From CAWDPQ01 sp049642465 (GTDB lineage: Bacteria > Acidobacteriota > Vicinamibacteria > Vicinamibacterales > 2-12-FULL-66-21), in assembly GCA_049642465.1 (NCBI GenBank), contig JBAROV010000019.1, positions 1 through 64,000 on the forward strand: a stretch of DNA of 64,000 bases. Reading direction: 5' to 3'. The position numbers and the translations under genes are program-made. Positions 26,801 to 35,127 of this stretch are shown here, one piece after another (within the stretch, counting starts at the first letter, position 1; each line of letters starts with the position of its first letter). A model generated the notes under the pieces. That model made no database searches, was not told the origin of the DNA, and saw nothing but the letters and a program-made list of their open reading frames with translations.

Positions 26801-29516
26801 GTACTTCCGGGGCGCACTCGACGAATTGCAGATCTTCGAACACAGCCTCGATGCTGGCCACATCGAGCAGCTGTTCCTTGCCGGCGCGGCAGGCGCGTGT
26901 CCGCCAAAGGCGACGCAGTTCTACTGGACGCCGCCAGTTCAGGCGACCTACCTCGATCCCACGTACACGGTCGAAGTGAAGCTGCTCGACGAGTACGGGC
27001 AGCCGGTTGTGGGGAGAGCCGTGCACCTGGAGTCGCTCGTCGGCGCCGCTCCGTATTCGACATCGACGGCCAATCTCGTGACCGATGCGAACGGATTCGT
27101 CTCATGGAATGCACCGCTGAAAGACGCTCCTCCAGGGCTCTACACGGACTTCCTGAGTGCAACGTTCGACGGAGACACGGAATACGTCCGTGCTTATGCC
27201 GAGCCTGAGGTTCTCGTCAACAAGGCGACGCCGGTGATCACGTGGGCGGTGCCGGCGGCGATCACCTTCGGGACAGCGCTGAGCTCGAGTCAGCTGAACG
27301 CGACGGCGAACGTCCCCGGGTCGTTCAGCTATTCCCCGGGAGCGGGCACGCAGCTCCCGGCGGGTTCCCACGACCTGGCGGTGGCTTTCACACCGTCGAG
27401 CACGGCTTACTACAACAGTGCTTCAGCGCAGACAATCCTGGCGATCGACAAGGCGACGCCGTCGATGGCCATCATTGGTGGAACGTTTACGTACGACGGT
27501 CAGCCGCATCCGGCGACTGGTACGGTTTCCGGAATTGGCGGGGCATCGCTCGGATCACCCACGTTCACCTACAACGGCAGCTCGGCAGCCCCTGTCGCGG
27601 CCGGAACTTACGACGTCATCGCGACATTCCCGGGCAATGACAACTATCTGGCGGCGTCCACGTCCGCCACGCTGACGATCACGAAGGTGTCGCCCGTCTT
27701 GTCGTGGAGCACGCCGGCCGCGATCGTCTACGGGACAGCGTTAGATGCTGCGCAACTCAATGCGACGGCCAACGTGCCAGGAACGTTTGCGTATGCGCCG
27801 TCTGCGGGAACGATTCTGGGCGCGGGTACAGGCCAGATCCTGCAGGCGACCTTCACGCCGACCGATACCAGCAACTATTCCAACGCGTCGATTTCGACGA
27901 GCATCGACGTCAATAAGGCTACCGCGTCGGTGACCGTGACCGGCGGCACACATACCTACGACGGACAACCGCATTCTGCCAGCGGATCCGTCACCGGCGT
28001 TGGCGGAGTCACCCTGTCATCTCCGACCTTCACCTACAACGGCAGCTCTGCGGTGCCGGTAAATGCCGGTTCCTATGAGGTGGTGGCGTCCTTCGCCGGC
28101 GACGCGAATTACCAGGCTGCATCGGCTACCGCCACGATTGTCATAGGCCAGGCAGCCCCGACGCTTTCCTGGAGCGAGCCTGCGTCGATCGTATATGGCA
28201 CAGTGTTGAGCGCCGTCCAGCTCAATGCCTCATCCAGCGTTCCAGGAACATTCGCGTATGCGCCGGCCGCAGGGACGACGTTCGTCGTTGGCAATCACCC
28301 GTTGAGCGCCACGTTCACGCCGGCGGACTCGACGAACTACAGCAATGGCACTGTGGTTACCTCGATCGCGGTGACACCGGCCGCGCTCAGCGTTCGAGCG
28401 AACGACGCCGTGAAGCGCTTTGGGGCGCCGCTTCCGGCGCTGAGCGCCTCTTTCCTGGGATTCGTCAATGGAGAGACGCCCGCGTCGTTGGGTGGTGCGT
28501 TGGTGCTGGCCACCGCCGCAACGCAGCAGAGCGCCGTCGGAACATACCCGATCGTGCCGAGCGGCCTGACTTCTTCAAACTACAGCATCGTCTTTTTGAA
28601 CGGCACGTTGTCGGTGGTCCGCGGCGCCGTGTCCGTGACGGCAGCGAGCACGCCGGAGACGTCCGGATTGAATCAGCCGATGACGTTCACGGCAAGTGTC
28701 ACGGCCGCTCTTCCGGCCGTTGGTTCGCCTGGCGGCAGCATTGAATTCTTCGACGGCGCGACGCTGCTCGGGACTGCGCCGCTCGTGAATGGAACGGCGT
28801 CGCTTGCGACGGCTGGTCTGGCGGCCGGCGCCCACGCAATCGAGGCTCGCTACACGGGTGACACATCGTTTGAACCCGGCTCCGGCGCTACGTCGCACGC
28901 CATCGCGAACAGCGCGTCCACTCCGGTTGTCGCGCTAACGTCGTCGCGCAACCCGTCGAACACCGGACAAACGGTCAGCTTCACGGCAAACTTCAGCATG
29001 TCCGCCGGCCCGGTCGAAGGGAACGTGGAGTTCTGGGACGGCGGACTGCTGCTTGGCACATCGGCGATCTCCGCAGGACGGGCCACGTTCACAACAACGA
29101 CACTGGCCAACGGTTCGCACGCCATGACCGCTCGCTATTCCGGCAGCGCGTCGGCGCCGCCGTCAATCTCGAACGTCCTGGTGCAGGCCGTTGGTGGGGC
29201 AGGGTGGAAGGACCGTACGAGCACGGCGTCACTCGCGGCCTCGTCGAATCCGTCCACGCTCGGTTCGAGCGTCACGTTCACGGCGACGATCTCCGGATCG
29301 TCTGGCACTCCCACTGGACGCGTACTGTTTATGGTGAACGGGAGTGTCATAGGCGATCCAGCCGGAGTTCCGGTGACGACCGTCTCGAGTGGAACGGTTA
29401 CAGCGGAGCTGCCGGTTCCAAACCTCGCCCACGGCGTTCACAAAGTGACGATTGCCTATCTCGGGGACGCCAATTACAAGGGCAGCACCGTGTCGCTGTC
29501 GCAAACCGTGAACTGA
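23856..29516 (+). CDS. Giant secreted multidomain surface protein (propeller, IPT, LamG, Ig-like repeats)
   Basis: An 1886-residue secreted protein. Signal peptide: residues 1-34 (ending Ala-Ala-Ala-Gln). Residues about 60-470 hold seven blades with a (T/S)-x-(D/N)-Gly-Arg-(Y/F)-(V/I)-x-(F/Y) signature, a TolB/PD40-like propeller. A BACON-like domain (about 471-558), an IPT/TIG domain (about 559-645; Gly-Gly-Thr-Arg-Val-Thr-Ile-Ser-Gly-Thr-Gly-Phe), a sex-cysteine patch and a LamG/concanavalin domain (about 803-1015) follow. Residues 1125-1509 are alternating Ig-like repeats, then an MBG-type domain (about 1509-1588) and three Ig-3-like domains to the end. No C-terminal anchor is seen, so it is probably released or held by protein contacts. 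Adhesion or glycan binding is inferred. Confidence 0.88.
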   Translation: MHASRRGRFRQAGLFVGILITALASNPGSRAAAQSPAMRWDGLLELISGRYNYLPPVIEPPTPADSGSTMSRHGVTADGRYILFNSDASNIGMGYSAPALYIRDRRSSETRVLMAGPALNGTISADGNHIAFEVCDQYGRPQPRPDNLPVCDVFGIELQTWQWNLLSSMPDGNYGDEDSRTPVLSSNGRFAVFRSKSANLSGGTQGVYHLVLRDRDPDGNGVYDEPGSVTLDTVSAGGPDGNTPGNADSDTAEVSDDGRFVAFRSLASNLVAGDSNQLWDVFIRDRQTRQTKRINLRSGIEESFSPIDSPQISMTPDGRYVAYTSADPLLAPASYDDVNGVNDVFVYDRVGNSTSRVDVGWGPPVASGLMPGNAPTEWPTLSADGRYVSVQSDASNVEVPPATPGTTHAYVVDRLMQTVTRISLRPDGVEPDRAAARPAMSADGSLVTFFSSAFNLSPDIFTDAERIYAAVHFDLSPSEALIPGSGGTATFAVTTQQHTQWWLDWTEQWPYWLILDAAPVGVGDGTLRFRIDDANPTGTRRGYTVQVKSKTSLVTQLEGMSLTAVSPAQGPDTGGTRVTISGTGFEPGAQVVFDGYQAQTEFVDPTTLVATTPAHAPATVWVAVFSADYRQNAWIDRAFHYIDTTPPLIWTWADGEQGDDGWFRNTVYVSFAWWDPESEVTSNAGCDPLTITADTPGTTFTCTATSEGGTGSGSITVKRDAAPPTVQFATPAVRQLFKQGSVAELNFSCTDTLSGVDQCGVSVQPGAPLDTMAPGWTTVYADARDVAGNSGWSALEYAVSTDACVPDLANMVGWWRMEGNTRNTRSNITSPATRVGLASDVFVEAIAGQGYEFDGSGYLNTGFAPRIPGDLRYAIAAWVNPSANNFATILRKKDQYSIARTGNGTLAWAFRNYYNSTLSYFDTGVAIPLNVWTHLVVVLDGAEVRTYLNGRLAHRATSIGDVYTWDSMSDPVTIGGAQDRGEYFRGALDELQIFEHSLDAGHIEQLFLAGAAGACPPKATQFYWTPPVQATYLDPTYTVEVKLLDEYGQPVVGRAVHLESLVGAAPYSTSTANLVTDANGFVSWNAPLKDAPPGLYTDFLSATFDGDTEYVRAYAEPEVLVNKATPVITWAVPAAITFGTALSSSQLNATANVPGSFSYSPGAGTQLPAGSHDLAVAFTPSSTAYYNSASAQTILAIDKATPSMAIIGGTFTYDGQPHPATGTVSGIGGASLGSPTFTYNGSSAAPVAAGTYDVIATFPGNDNYLAASTSATLTITKVSPVLSWSTPAAIVYGTALDAAQLNATANVPGTFAYAPSAGTILGAGTGQILQATFTPTDTSNYSNASISTSIDVNKATASVTVTGGTHTYDGQPHSASGSVTGVGGVTLSSPTFTYNGSSAVPVNAGSYEVVASFAGDANYQAASATATIVIGQAAPTLSWSEPASIVYGTVLSAVQLNASSSVPGTFAYAPAAGTTFVVGNHPLSATFTPADSTNYSNGTVVTSIAVTPAALSVRANDAVKRFGAPLPALSASFLGFVNGETPASLGGALVLATAATQQSAVGTYPIVPSGLTSSNYSIVFLNGTLSVVRGAVSVTAASTPETSGLNQPMTFTASVTAALPAVGSPGGSIEFFDGATLLGTAPLVNGTASLATAGLAAGAHAIEARYTGDTSFEPGSGATSHAIANSASTPVVALTSSRNPSNTGQTVSFTANFSMSAGPVEGNVEFWDGGLLLGTSAISAGRATFTTTTLANGSHAMTARYSGSASAPPSISNVLVQAVGGAGWKDRTSTASLAASSNPSTLGSSVTFTATISGSSGTPTGRVLFMVNGSVIGDPAGVPVTTVSSGTVTAELPVPNLAHGVHKVTIAYLGDANYKGSTVSLSQTVN
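27228..28382 (+). repeat. Alternating A-B-A-B-A Ig-like coding repeat
   Basis: Within the giant gene, unit A (about 75 residues; contains Tyr-Gly-Thr-x-Leu and Gln-Leu-Asn-Ala) occurs at about 27228, 27688 and 28156. Unit B (about 77 residues; contains Thr-Tyr-Asp-Gly-Gln-Pro-His and Thr-Tyr-Asn-Gly-Ser-Ser-Ala) occurs at about 27459 and 27918. The A-B pair is therefore a composite unit that was duplicated in tandem and ended by a third A. Nucleotide similarity is high in the motif cores only. Confidence 0.85.
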
Positions 29517-29520
29517 ACGG

Positions 29521-29577
29521 CGGGGTCAGACCGGGGTCAAACCGGGGTCAGACCCCCGGCCTGACCCCGGTCTGACG
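29521..29577. repeat. REP-like palindromic element / possible terminator
   Basis: Three direct copies of CCGGGGTCA-type units are followed by their inverse. A perfect 11-bp stem with a 9-base loop forms between 29541-29551 and 29561-29571. An alternative 13-bp perfect stem forms between 29527-29539 and 29562-29574. It begins five bases after the stop of the giant gene. It lacks a long T tract, so intrinsic termination is uncertain. A related partial motif (TCTGACCCC) is at 20-28 at the window's left edge. Confidence 0.7.
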
Positions 29578-29656
29578 TTTCTGAGTACACTCCGGCCACG
29601 ACCGGCGGCCTCGCAGCAATGTCGCTCGCGAACGCACCGGGCCCCTTCGGGTGACC

Positions 29657-31729
29657 ATGGCTGGCATCTGCCCCTCGTGGCAGCGCAGTGCCCCTATCAC
29701 GGCGGTCCTGCTCCTCTTCGTTGCAACGAACTCGATACGCGGGACATCGACGCCGCGCGGACTGGTCCCGCAGGCGCTGCCCGACGCGCCGAAACTCTTC
29801 GAACTTCACTGTGCGACCTGCCACGGGAACGATGGAAAAGGCGCCGAGCGTGGACCCGATATCGTCTCCTCGCGACGCGCGGCGACTCGTTCGCTCGACG
29901 AGATCCAACGCATCATTCGGCAGGGGATCCCTCAAAGCGGTATGCCGCCCACCACCATGGGACCGCCAGAGATTGACGCCGTTGCGCGGTACTTGAAGAA
30001 GCTTGCCGAAGCGGCGCAGGAGCCGCGAACCTTCCGCCACGTCCGCCTGCGAGTCCGCGACGGTCGCACAATCGAGGGGCTCGTGCAGAACGAGAGCAAC
30101 TTCGATCTTCAACTGCTCACGCTCGACGGCACGCTCGGGACGTTTAGCCGCGATGCCATTGCCGACCTCGCCGAACTCGGACGTCGAGTGATGCCCGAAC
30201 TGAAGCCACGCGACGTCCCAGTTGCCTGGGCCCCCGGTGATTGGCCGTCTTACAACGGCTCCGACCACGGCAATCGCCACACTCCGCTCGCGCAGATCAC
30301 TCCGGCCACTGTCGCCGGGATGCGGCTGAAGTGGACGTTTCCCATCCCGAGCTCGCGCAACCTCAAAGCAACGCCCGTCGTTGTCAGCGGCGTGATGTAT
30401 GTCACGGCGCCCAACGAAGTGTTTGCGTTGGATGCGCAAAGCGGGCGCGAGATCTGGCACTACAGCCGCCCGCGGACGCGCGGTGTCATCGGCGACGCTG
30501 GCGCGGGCGTGAACCGCGGTGTCGCGCTGCGCGGCGACCGCTTGTACTTTGTTACAGACGATGCACGGTTGGTTTCACTGCATCGGGCGAACGGCCAGTT
30601 GCTCTGGGAAACGACGCTGGCGGATTACCGCCAGCACTACGGAGCGACAGGAGCGCCACTCGTCGTGGACAATCTCGTCGTGTCAGGCGTTTCAGGCGGA
30701 GACGAAGGAGTTCGGGGGTTTCTTGCTGCCTTTGACGCGATAACCGGAAAAGAGGTGTGGCGGTTCTGGACGGTCCCCGCGCCTGGAGAACCGGGCTCGG
30801 AGACGTGGGAGGGGAAAGCCATAGAGCACGGTTGTGCCGCGACGTGGCTGACAGGCTCTTACGATCGCGCAACCCACACGCTGTACTGGACGACGGGCAA
30901 TCCGTGTCCTGACTACAACGGCGGCGAGCGTATCGGCGACAATCTCTGGTCCAACTCCCTCCTGGCGCTCGATCCATCGAACGGTCGGCTGCGTTGGTTC
31001 TATCAGTTCACTCCACACGATCTGCACGACTGGGATGCTGTTCAGACCGTCATCCTGGCTGACGTCGCAATCGGAGGGCGAGAGCGCAGCGTGATCATGC
31101 AGGCGAATCGAAACGGGTTTTTTTACGTGCTCGATCGCGCCACGGGCAGGGTGCTGCTGGGCAAGCCGTTTGTGACGAAAATGAATTGGGCGAGCGGAAT
31201 CGATGCAAATGGCCGTCCAATCAAGCAGCCCGCGGCCGACCCTTCGGTGCGAGGAACGATGGGTTGCCCCTCGGTGGTCGGCGCCACCAACTGGATGTCA
31301 CCGGCTTTCAACCCCGACACGAAGCTGTATTACGTCATGGCGCTGGAGCGCTGCAGCATCTTTCGAAAATCCGGCGTCTGGTTCGAGCCGGGGCAGTCCT
31401 TCTACGGCGGCACCACCCAGAACGTTCCCGGTGAGATGGGGAAGAAGTACCTTCGAGCCCTCGACGTTGGGACCGGGAAGATTGTCTGGGAATATCCGCA
31501 GTTGGGCCCGAGCAATTCGTGGGGCGGCCTGTTGTCAACGGCGTCAGGTCTCGTGTTATTTGGCGAGGACAGCGGCGCCTTTGCCGCGGTGGACGCGAGG
31601 AGCGGAAAACTTTTGTGGCATTTTCCCGCCAACGCGTCCTGGACCGGCTCGCCCATGACCTATCTCGCCGGCGGTCAACAATTCGTCGCGATTGCAGGCG
31701 GAGGAACGGTATTCGCGTTCGGACTATGA
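29657..31729 (+). CDS. Cytochrome c-fused PQQ-dependent dehydrogenase (beta-propeller)
   Basis: About 690 residues. A signal peptide or anchor (residues 1-30) is followed by a c-type cytochrome domain with Cys-Ala-Thr-Cys-His near residue 54 and a distal Met in Gly-Met-Pro-Pro. A PQQ propeller covers about 180-690, with Trp-Pro-Ser-Tyr-Asn-Gly and repeated Ala-Leu-Asp-x2-(S/T)-Gly-(R/K) blades. The likely catalytic Asp is encoded at 31028-31030 within His-Asp-Leu-His-Asp-Trp-Asp; an Asp two residues later (31034-31036) matches the extra lanthanide ligand of XoxF-type enzymes. It would oxidise an alcohol or sugar in the periplasm and pass electrons to the fused haem. Usually the cytochrome is C-terminal; here it is N-terminal. 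An in-frame GTG at 29651 is an alternative start. Confidence 0.9.
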   Translation: MAGICPSWQRSAPITAVLLLFVATNSIRGTSTPRGLVPQALPDAPKLFELHCATCHGNDGKGAERGPDIVSSRRAATRSLDEIQRIIRQGIPQSGMPPTTMGPPEIDAVARYLKKLAEAAQEPRTFRHVRLRVRDGRTIEGLVQNESNFDLQLLTLDGTLGTFSRDAIADLAELGRRVMPELKPRDVPVAWAPGDWPSYNGSDHGNRHTPLAQITPATVAGMRLKWTFPIPSSRNLKATPVVVSGVMYVTAPNEVFALDAQSGREIWHYSRPRTRGVIGDAGAGVNRGVALRGDRLYFVTDDARLVSLHRANGQLLWETTLADYRQHYGATGAPLVVDNLVVSGVSGGDEGVRGFLAAFDAITGKEVWRFWTVPAPGEPGSETWEGKAIEHGCAATWLTGSYDRATHTLYWTTGNPCPDYNGGERIGDNLWSNSLLALDPSNGRLRWFYQFTPHDLHDWDAVQTVILADVAIGGRERSVIMQANRNGFFYVLDRATGRVLLGKPFVTKMNWASGIDANGRPIKQPAADPSVRGTMGCPSVVGATNWMSPAFNPDTKLYYVMALERCSIFRKSGVWFEPGQSFYGGTTQNVPGEMGKKYLRALDVGTGKIVWEYPQLGPSNSWGGLLSTASGLVLFGEDSGAFAAVDARSGKLLWHFPANASWTGSPMTYLAGGQQFVAIAGGGTVFAFGL

Positions 31730-31788
31730 TGAACGCGCGTCTGGCGCCCGGGATTGACGCTGACGGAACACGACAGAAAGGATCGAGG

Positions 31789-32505
31789 ATGAAACCTCTT
31801 GCCATAGGTGCCCTGGTTGCGGCCGTCATTCCGGTTGCAGCCGCCGGACAATCGGCAGCGCCGCAGTTTCGTGACTTGTTCAACGGCAGGGATCTCACCG
31901 GGTGGGTGAACGTCAACACGAACCCGGATACCTGGAAGTTCCGCGATGGACTTTTGATTTGCTCAGGGCGCCCGATTGGCGTCCTGTGCAGCGAGAAGCA
32001 ATACGAGAATTTCGTGCTGCACATCGAATGGATGCACATGGAGGCCGGGGGCAACTCGGGTGTATTCGTGTGGAGCGACTCTCGTCCGGGCGAGCGGAAT
32101 CGGCTGCCAAACGGCGTCGAAGTCCAGATGCTCGAACTCGAGTGGCCCAATCTCAACACCCGGAACGGCGTCACGCCACCCCTCGCCTACGTTCACGGCG
32201 AGTTGTTTGGCGTTGGCGGTGTGAAGACGACTCCGGACAATCCGAGAGGCGAGCGGAGCATGTCGATCGAGAACCGGGCGGTGGGCAAGGGCCAATGGAA
32301 CACCTACGACGTTGTTGCGGTCGATGGGGTCATCAAGCTCGCCGTGAATGGCAAGTTCGTCAACGGCATCAGCAGGTCGACGCAGAAGAAGGGCTACTTT
32401 TGCCTCGAATCCGAGGGCGGCGAGATTCACTTCCGCAACATTCGAGTACTCGAGCTTCCCCCTGGCGTCACCAGCCCGGAGCAGACCGCGCCAGACCGTC
32501 AGTAA
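31789..32505 (+). CDS. DUF1080 (3-keto-disaccharide hydrolase-like) exported protein
   Basis: A 238-residue protein with a signal peptide (about 1-20, ending Ala-Ala-Gly-Gln). The domain begins with Phe-Arg-Asp-Leu-Phe-Asn-Gly-Arg-Asp-Leu-Thr-Gly-Trp, the DUF1080 hallmark, and continues with Gly-Gly-Asn-Ser-Gly-Val-Phe-Val, Leu-Pro-Asn-Gly-Val-Glu-Val-Gln-Met-Leu and a terminal Ile-His-Phe-Arg-Asn-Ile strand. The fold is concanavalin-like, and characterised members hydrolyse 3-keto-glucosides. The ATG at 31789 has GGATCGAGG just upstream and starts the signal peptide. Sitting behind an oxidising PQQ enzyme and before ThuA proteins, it fits an oxidise-then-cleave glycoside pathway. Confidence 0.88.
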   Translation: MKPLAIGALVAAVIPVAAAGQSAAPQFRDLFNGRDLTGWVNVNTNPDTWKFRDGLLICSGRPIGVLCSEKQYENFVLHIEWMHMEAGGNSGVFVWSDSRPGERNRLPNGVEVQMLELEWPNLNTRNGVTPPLAYVHGELFGVGGVKTTPDNPRGERSMSIENRAVGKGQWNTYDVVAVDGVIKLAVNGKFVNGISRSTQKKGYFCLESEGGEIHFRNIRVLELPPGVTSPEQTAPDRQ

Positions 32506-32529
32506 ACGGCGCGCCGGACGACGACCGCA

Positions 32530-35118
32530 GTGCAGCGCCGGCCGAGTGCGTGGGAGAGAGCGCGTGTTCGGCCAGCGTTGGCCGAGATTGCGTGCGCATG
32601 TGTAGTTGGCCTGACCGCGCTGACGCTCTACGTCGCGACACTGCAGCCGGACTTCGGTGGTCCTGAGGACACGCCGAAATTTCAGTTCCTCGGCTACGTT
32701 CTCGGGTCCGCACATCCACCTGGCTATCCTCTCTACGTCCTTCTCTCGCACGCCTTCGTTCAAATTCCCATTCGGACGATTGCATACCGCGCGAACCTGT
32801 TTTCGGCGCTGATGGCAGCGGTCGCGTGCGTGATTGCTTACAGGATTGCCCGTCAAATCGGCGGCGGTCGCGTCACGTCCTCTGCCGCGGCTCTTGCGCT
32901 GGCAAGCGGGCCAGCGTTCTGGCGTAGCGCGGTGTTCGCGGAGGTGTACAGCCTTGCTGCGGCGATCGCTGGAGCGATCGTTTGCCTGTTGTTGTCATGG
33001 GGGAGGAGCGCTCGGCTCTCGCGACTCTTCGCCGGGGCTGCCGCTTTTGCCCTCGGTCTCGGCAATCATCTCACCATCGTCGGACTCGCGCCCGCGTGCG
33101 CGGTTTACGTGCTGCTGAAGCATTCGCGCGTGCTGACGCCACGGGTACTCACCGCGCTTGCGGTCATCGGGTGCGTCGGCCTGTCTCAGTATGGCTTGAT
33201 CGTGGTCCGGACTCGACAGGGTGCTCCCTATATGGAAAGCCGTGCCGAGTCAGTTCCGGAACTCTGGCGAGTAGTGACCGCGGAACGTTTCGCAGGCGAG
33301 CGTTTCGCGTACGGACCACGAGTCCTGCTGACAGTTCACCTTCCGGGAGCGCTCGGTGTCATCGAGCGAGACCTTCGAGTGTTGGGTCTTGTCCTCTCTA
33401 TTGCGGGAATAGCCGCGCTAGTTGCAGCGACTTCAGCCGAGGCCGTGCTGTTGCTCGGTGGCATCCTGGGCCTGCTTGCGATGGTAGTGAATCTTTCCGG
33501 CGATCTTCAGGGATTTGTGACGCCTGTCTTGGCGTTGCTGTGGCCTTTCGCAGCAGTGGGCGCGGAATCCGTTCGACGCGTGCTGGTGCGGATGAACGTC
33601 GGCCGCGCGATCGCAGCGCTGGTGACCTACGCGATCGCCCTGGCGATGCCCGTTTGGAACGTCGCCTCGAATTACAGGTCCGCGGACCAGAGCGGTCAAC
33701 GAGAGGAGGGGAGATTCCTCAGAGCGTTTTACTCGCAGCTGCCAGACCGCGCGGGCGTGGTGGCTCAGGACTACGAGACGGACATGGCCATCAACTACAT
33801 GATGTTCACCGGAGAGGGTGGCCCAAATCGCGGTATCGCCCGGGTGGGTTTCAGCAGCAGTGAGGTACGAGGCGCGCTGGAGGACGGGCGGCGAGTGTTC
33901 ACGTTTGCGACTGGTGCCACCGTGTTGAGCACGGAAGGATTTCGCTTCGAGCGCATGACGGTCAACGGTCCGCCGGTTGAAGAGTGGCTCGAATGGCTGC
34001 CTCGCGGAACGCTCGTGGCGGGGGCGACCGCACACGTTCCGTTTCAGCTCGATCTGAGCCGCATTGGCCACGGCGCCGCGCGGCCGATGGGCCGTCTACG
34101 ATCCTACGAGGCCTTTGCGGTTGTGACGGGGACTTCCCGGGCGCAATGGCGCAACGGGGATGACGGTCTCAGCTTCCGTCCGTTCGACGGAGTCATCACG
34201 AGTGCGGCCGACGATCGAGGCGCCCGGATCGAACGTGACGGTCACACCATCGCGCTAGTCGGTGCGGGGTTGGCCCTCGCCGCGTTTTCACCGGATGTGT
34301 CACTGCTGCGGCCACTCGAATTCCCCTCCGGGCAATCCAGGACTGTCGCGTATCAGGAGGCGGTGTATGAGATCCGAGGCGAGACGCCTTGCGCAGCGCT
34401 GAGCAATTCGTGGCGCGACGTGACACCAGTGTTCGAGAGCGGGAGCTGGGTCGCGACGCTTCACGACCGCGGATCGACAGTCATCGAAATGGCAATCGCC
34501 CACGGTCGCGACCTGAACGGGAATGCATCCGTCCTTCTGGGGAACGGGGCGGCGTCGCCTGTCAGGCGCAATACCCAGAACGACGGAACGGTTGTTCTGT
34601 CGACGGAACTCACGCGGACAGGCGATTATCGGCCGGTGTTTCGGCTGGCGGCGAATCGTATTTCCACGGAGGCAAAGGCGCGGATTATCGGGGGCACGCT
34701 TGAGACCGTCACCATCTGTTCGCATCGCCCTCTGGTGCCGCTGTTTTCTATGGCCAGCGATCGAACTCTCCTCAGGCCGGATTTCGAAGCTGAGCCGTAC
34801 TTCGGCGGTGGATGGAGCGGCGCTGAACGAACCCCAGCCGGTCGTCAACGCCGCGGTCAAGGGCGCGCGACGCTTTTTCTCCCACTCGATCGCCAGCACT
34901 CGTACCAAGCACTGTTCGAACTCGGGGCCCAGGCTCCGGTGCGGATCGAGATTCTCCTCAACGACATTCTTGTCGGCGCCTGTGACATCGCGGGACCCAT
35001 TCGCTGTGAAGTGACCGTGCCGGCGAGACTGGTTCGAGAGGGTGTAAATACGATGACCTTTTCAGGTCGTGAATTCAGCCTCCATCGCGTGGAGTTGTCA
35101 CGTCGGATTGGCTTATAG
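32530..35118 (+). CDS. DUF2723 multi-pass membrane protein (O-mannosyltransferase-like)
   Basis: An 862-residue protein starting with GTG. The N-terminal half has about ten hydrophobic helices. Just after the first helix comes Gly-Gly-Pro-Glu-Asp, and Ala-His-Pro-Pro-Gly-Tyr-Pro-Leu-Tyr-Val-Leu-Leu follows near residue 59, which is the DUF2723 signature of a GT-C-like glycosyltransferase fold. Residues about 390-862 are soluble and strand-rich, probably periplasmic. GT-C enzymes transfer sugars from lipid carriers; no activity is proven for DUF2723. The gene lies 24 bases after DUF1080 and 9 bases before a ThuA gene, so it is part of the same operon, an unusual place for a transferase in a degradation cluster. 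Confidence 0.82.
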   Translation: MQRRPSAWERARVRPALAEIACACVVGLTALTLYVATLQPDFGGPEDTPKFQFLGYVLGSAHPPGYPLYVLLSHAFVQIPIRTIAYRANLFSALMAAVACVIAYRIARQIGGGRVTSSAAALALASGPAFWRSAVFAEVYSLAAAIAGAIVCLLLSWGRSARLSRLFAGAAAFALGLGNHLTIVGLAPACAVYVLLKHSRVLTPRVLTALAVIGCVGLSQYGLIVVRTRQGAPYMESRAESVPELWRVVTAERFAGERFAYGPRVLLTVHLPGALGVIERDLRVLGLVLSIAGIAALVAATSAEAVLLLGGILGLLAMVVNLSGDLQGFVTPVLALLWPFAAVGAESVRRVLVRMNVGRAIAALVTYAIALAMPVWNVASNYRSADQSGQREEGRFLRAFYSQLPDRAGVVAQDYETDMAINYMMFTGEGGPNRGIARVGFSSSEVRGALEDGRRVFTFATGATVLSTEGFRFERMTVNGPPVEEWLEWLPRGTLVAGATAHVPFQLDLSRIGHGAARPMGRLRSYEAFAVVTGTSRAQWRNGDDGLSFRPFDGVITSAADDRGARIERDGHTIALVGAGLALAAFSPDVSLLRPLEFPSGQSRTVAYQEAVYEIRGETPCAALSNSWRDVTPVFESGSWVATLHDRGSTVIEMAIAHGRDLNGNASVLLGNGAASPVRRNTQNDGTVVLSTELTRTGDYRPVFRLAANRISTEAKARIIGGTLETVTICSHRPLVPLFSMASDRTLLRPDFEAEPYFGGGWSGAERTPAGRQRRGQGRATLFLPLDRQHSYQALFELGAQAPVRIEILLNDILVGACDIAGPIRCEVTVPARLVREGVNTMTFSGREFSLHRVELSRRIGL

Positions 35119-35127
35119 TTCTGACAC

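Noticed and set aside
27228..28382. Possible CRISPR or non-coding tandem array
   Set aside because: The repeats are about 230 bases each, in frame, and encode Ig-like units; no spacer pattern.
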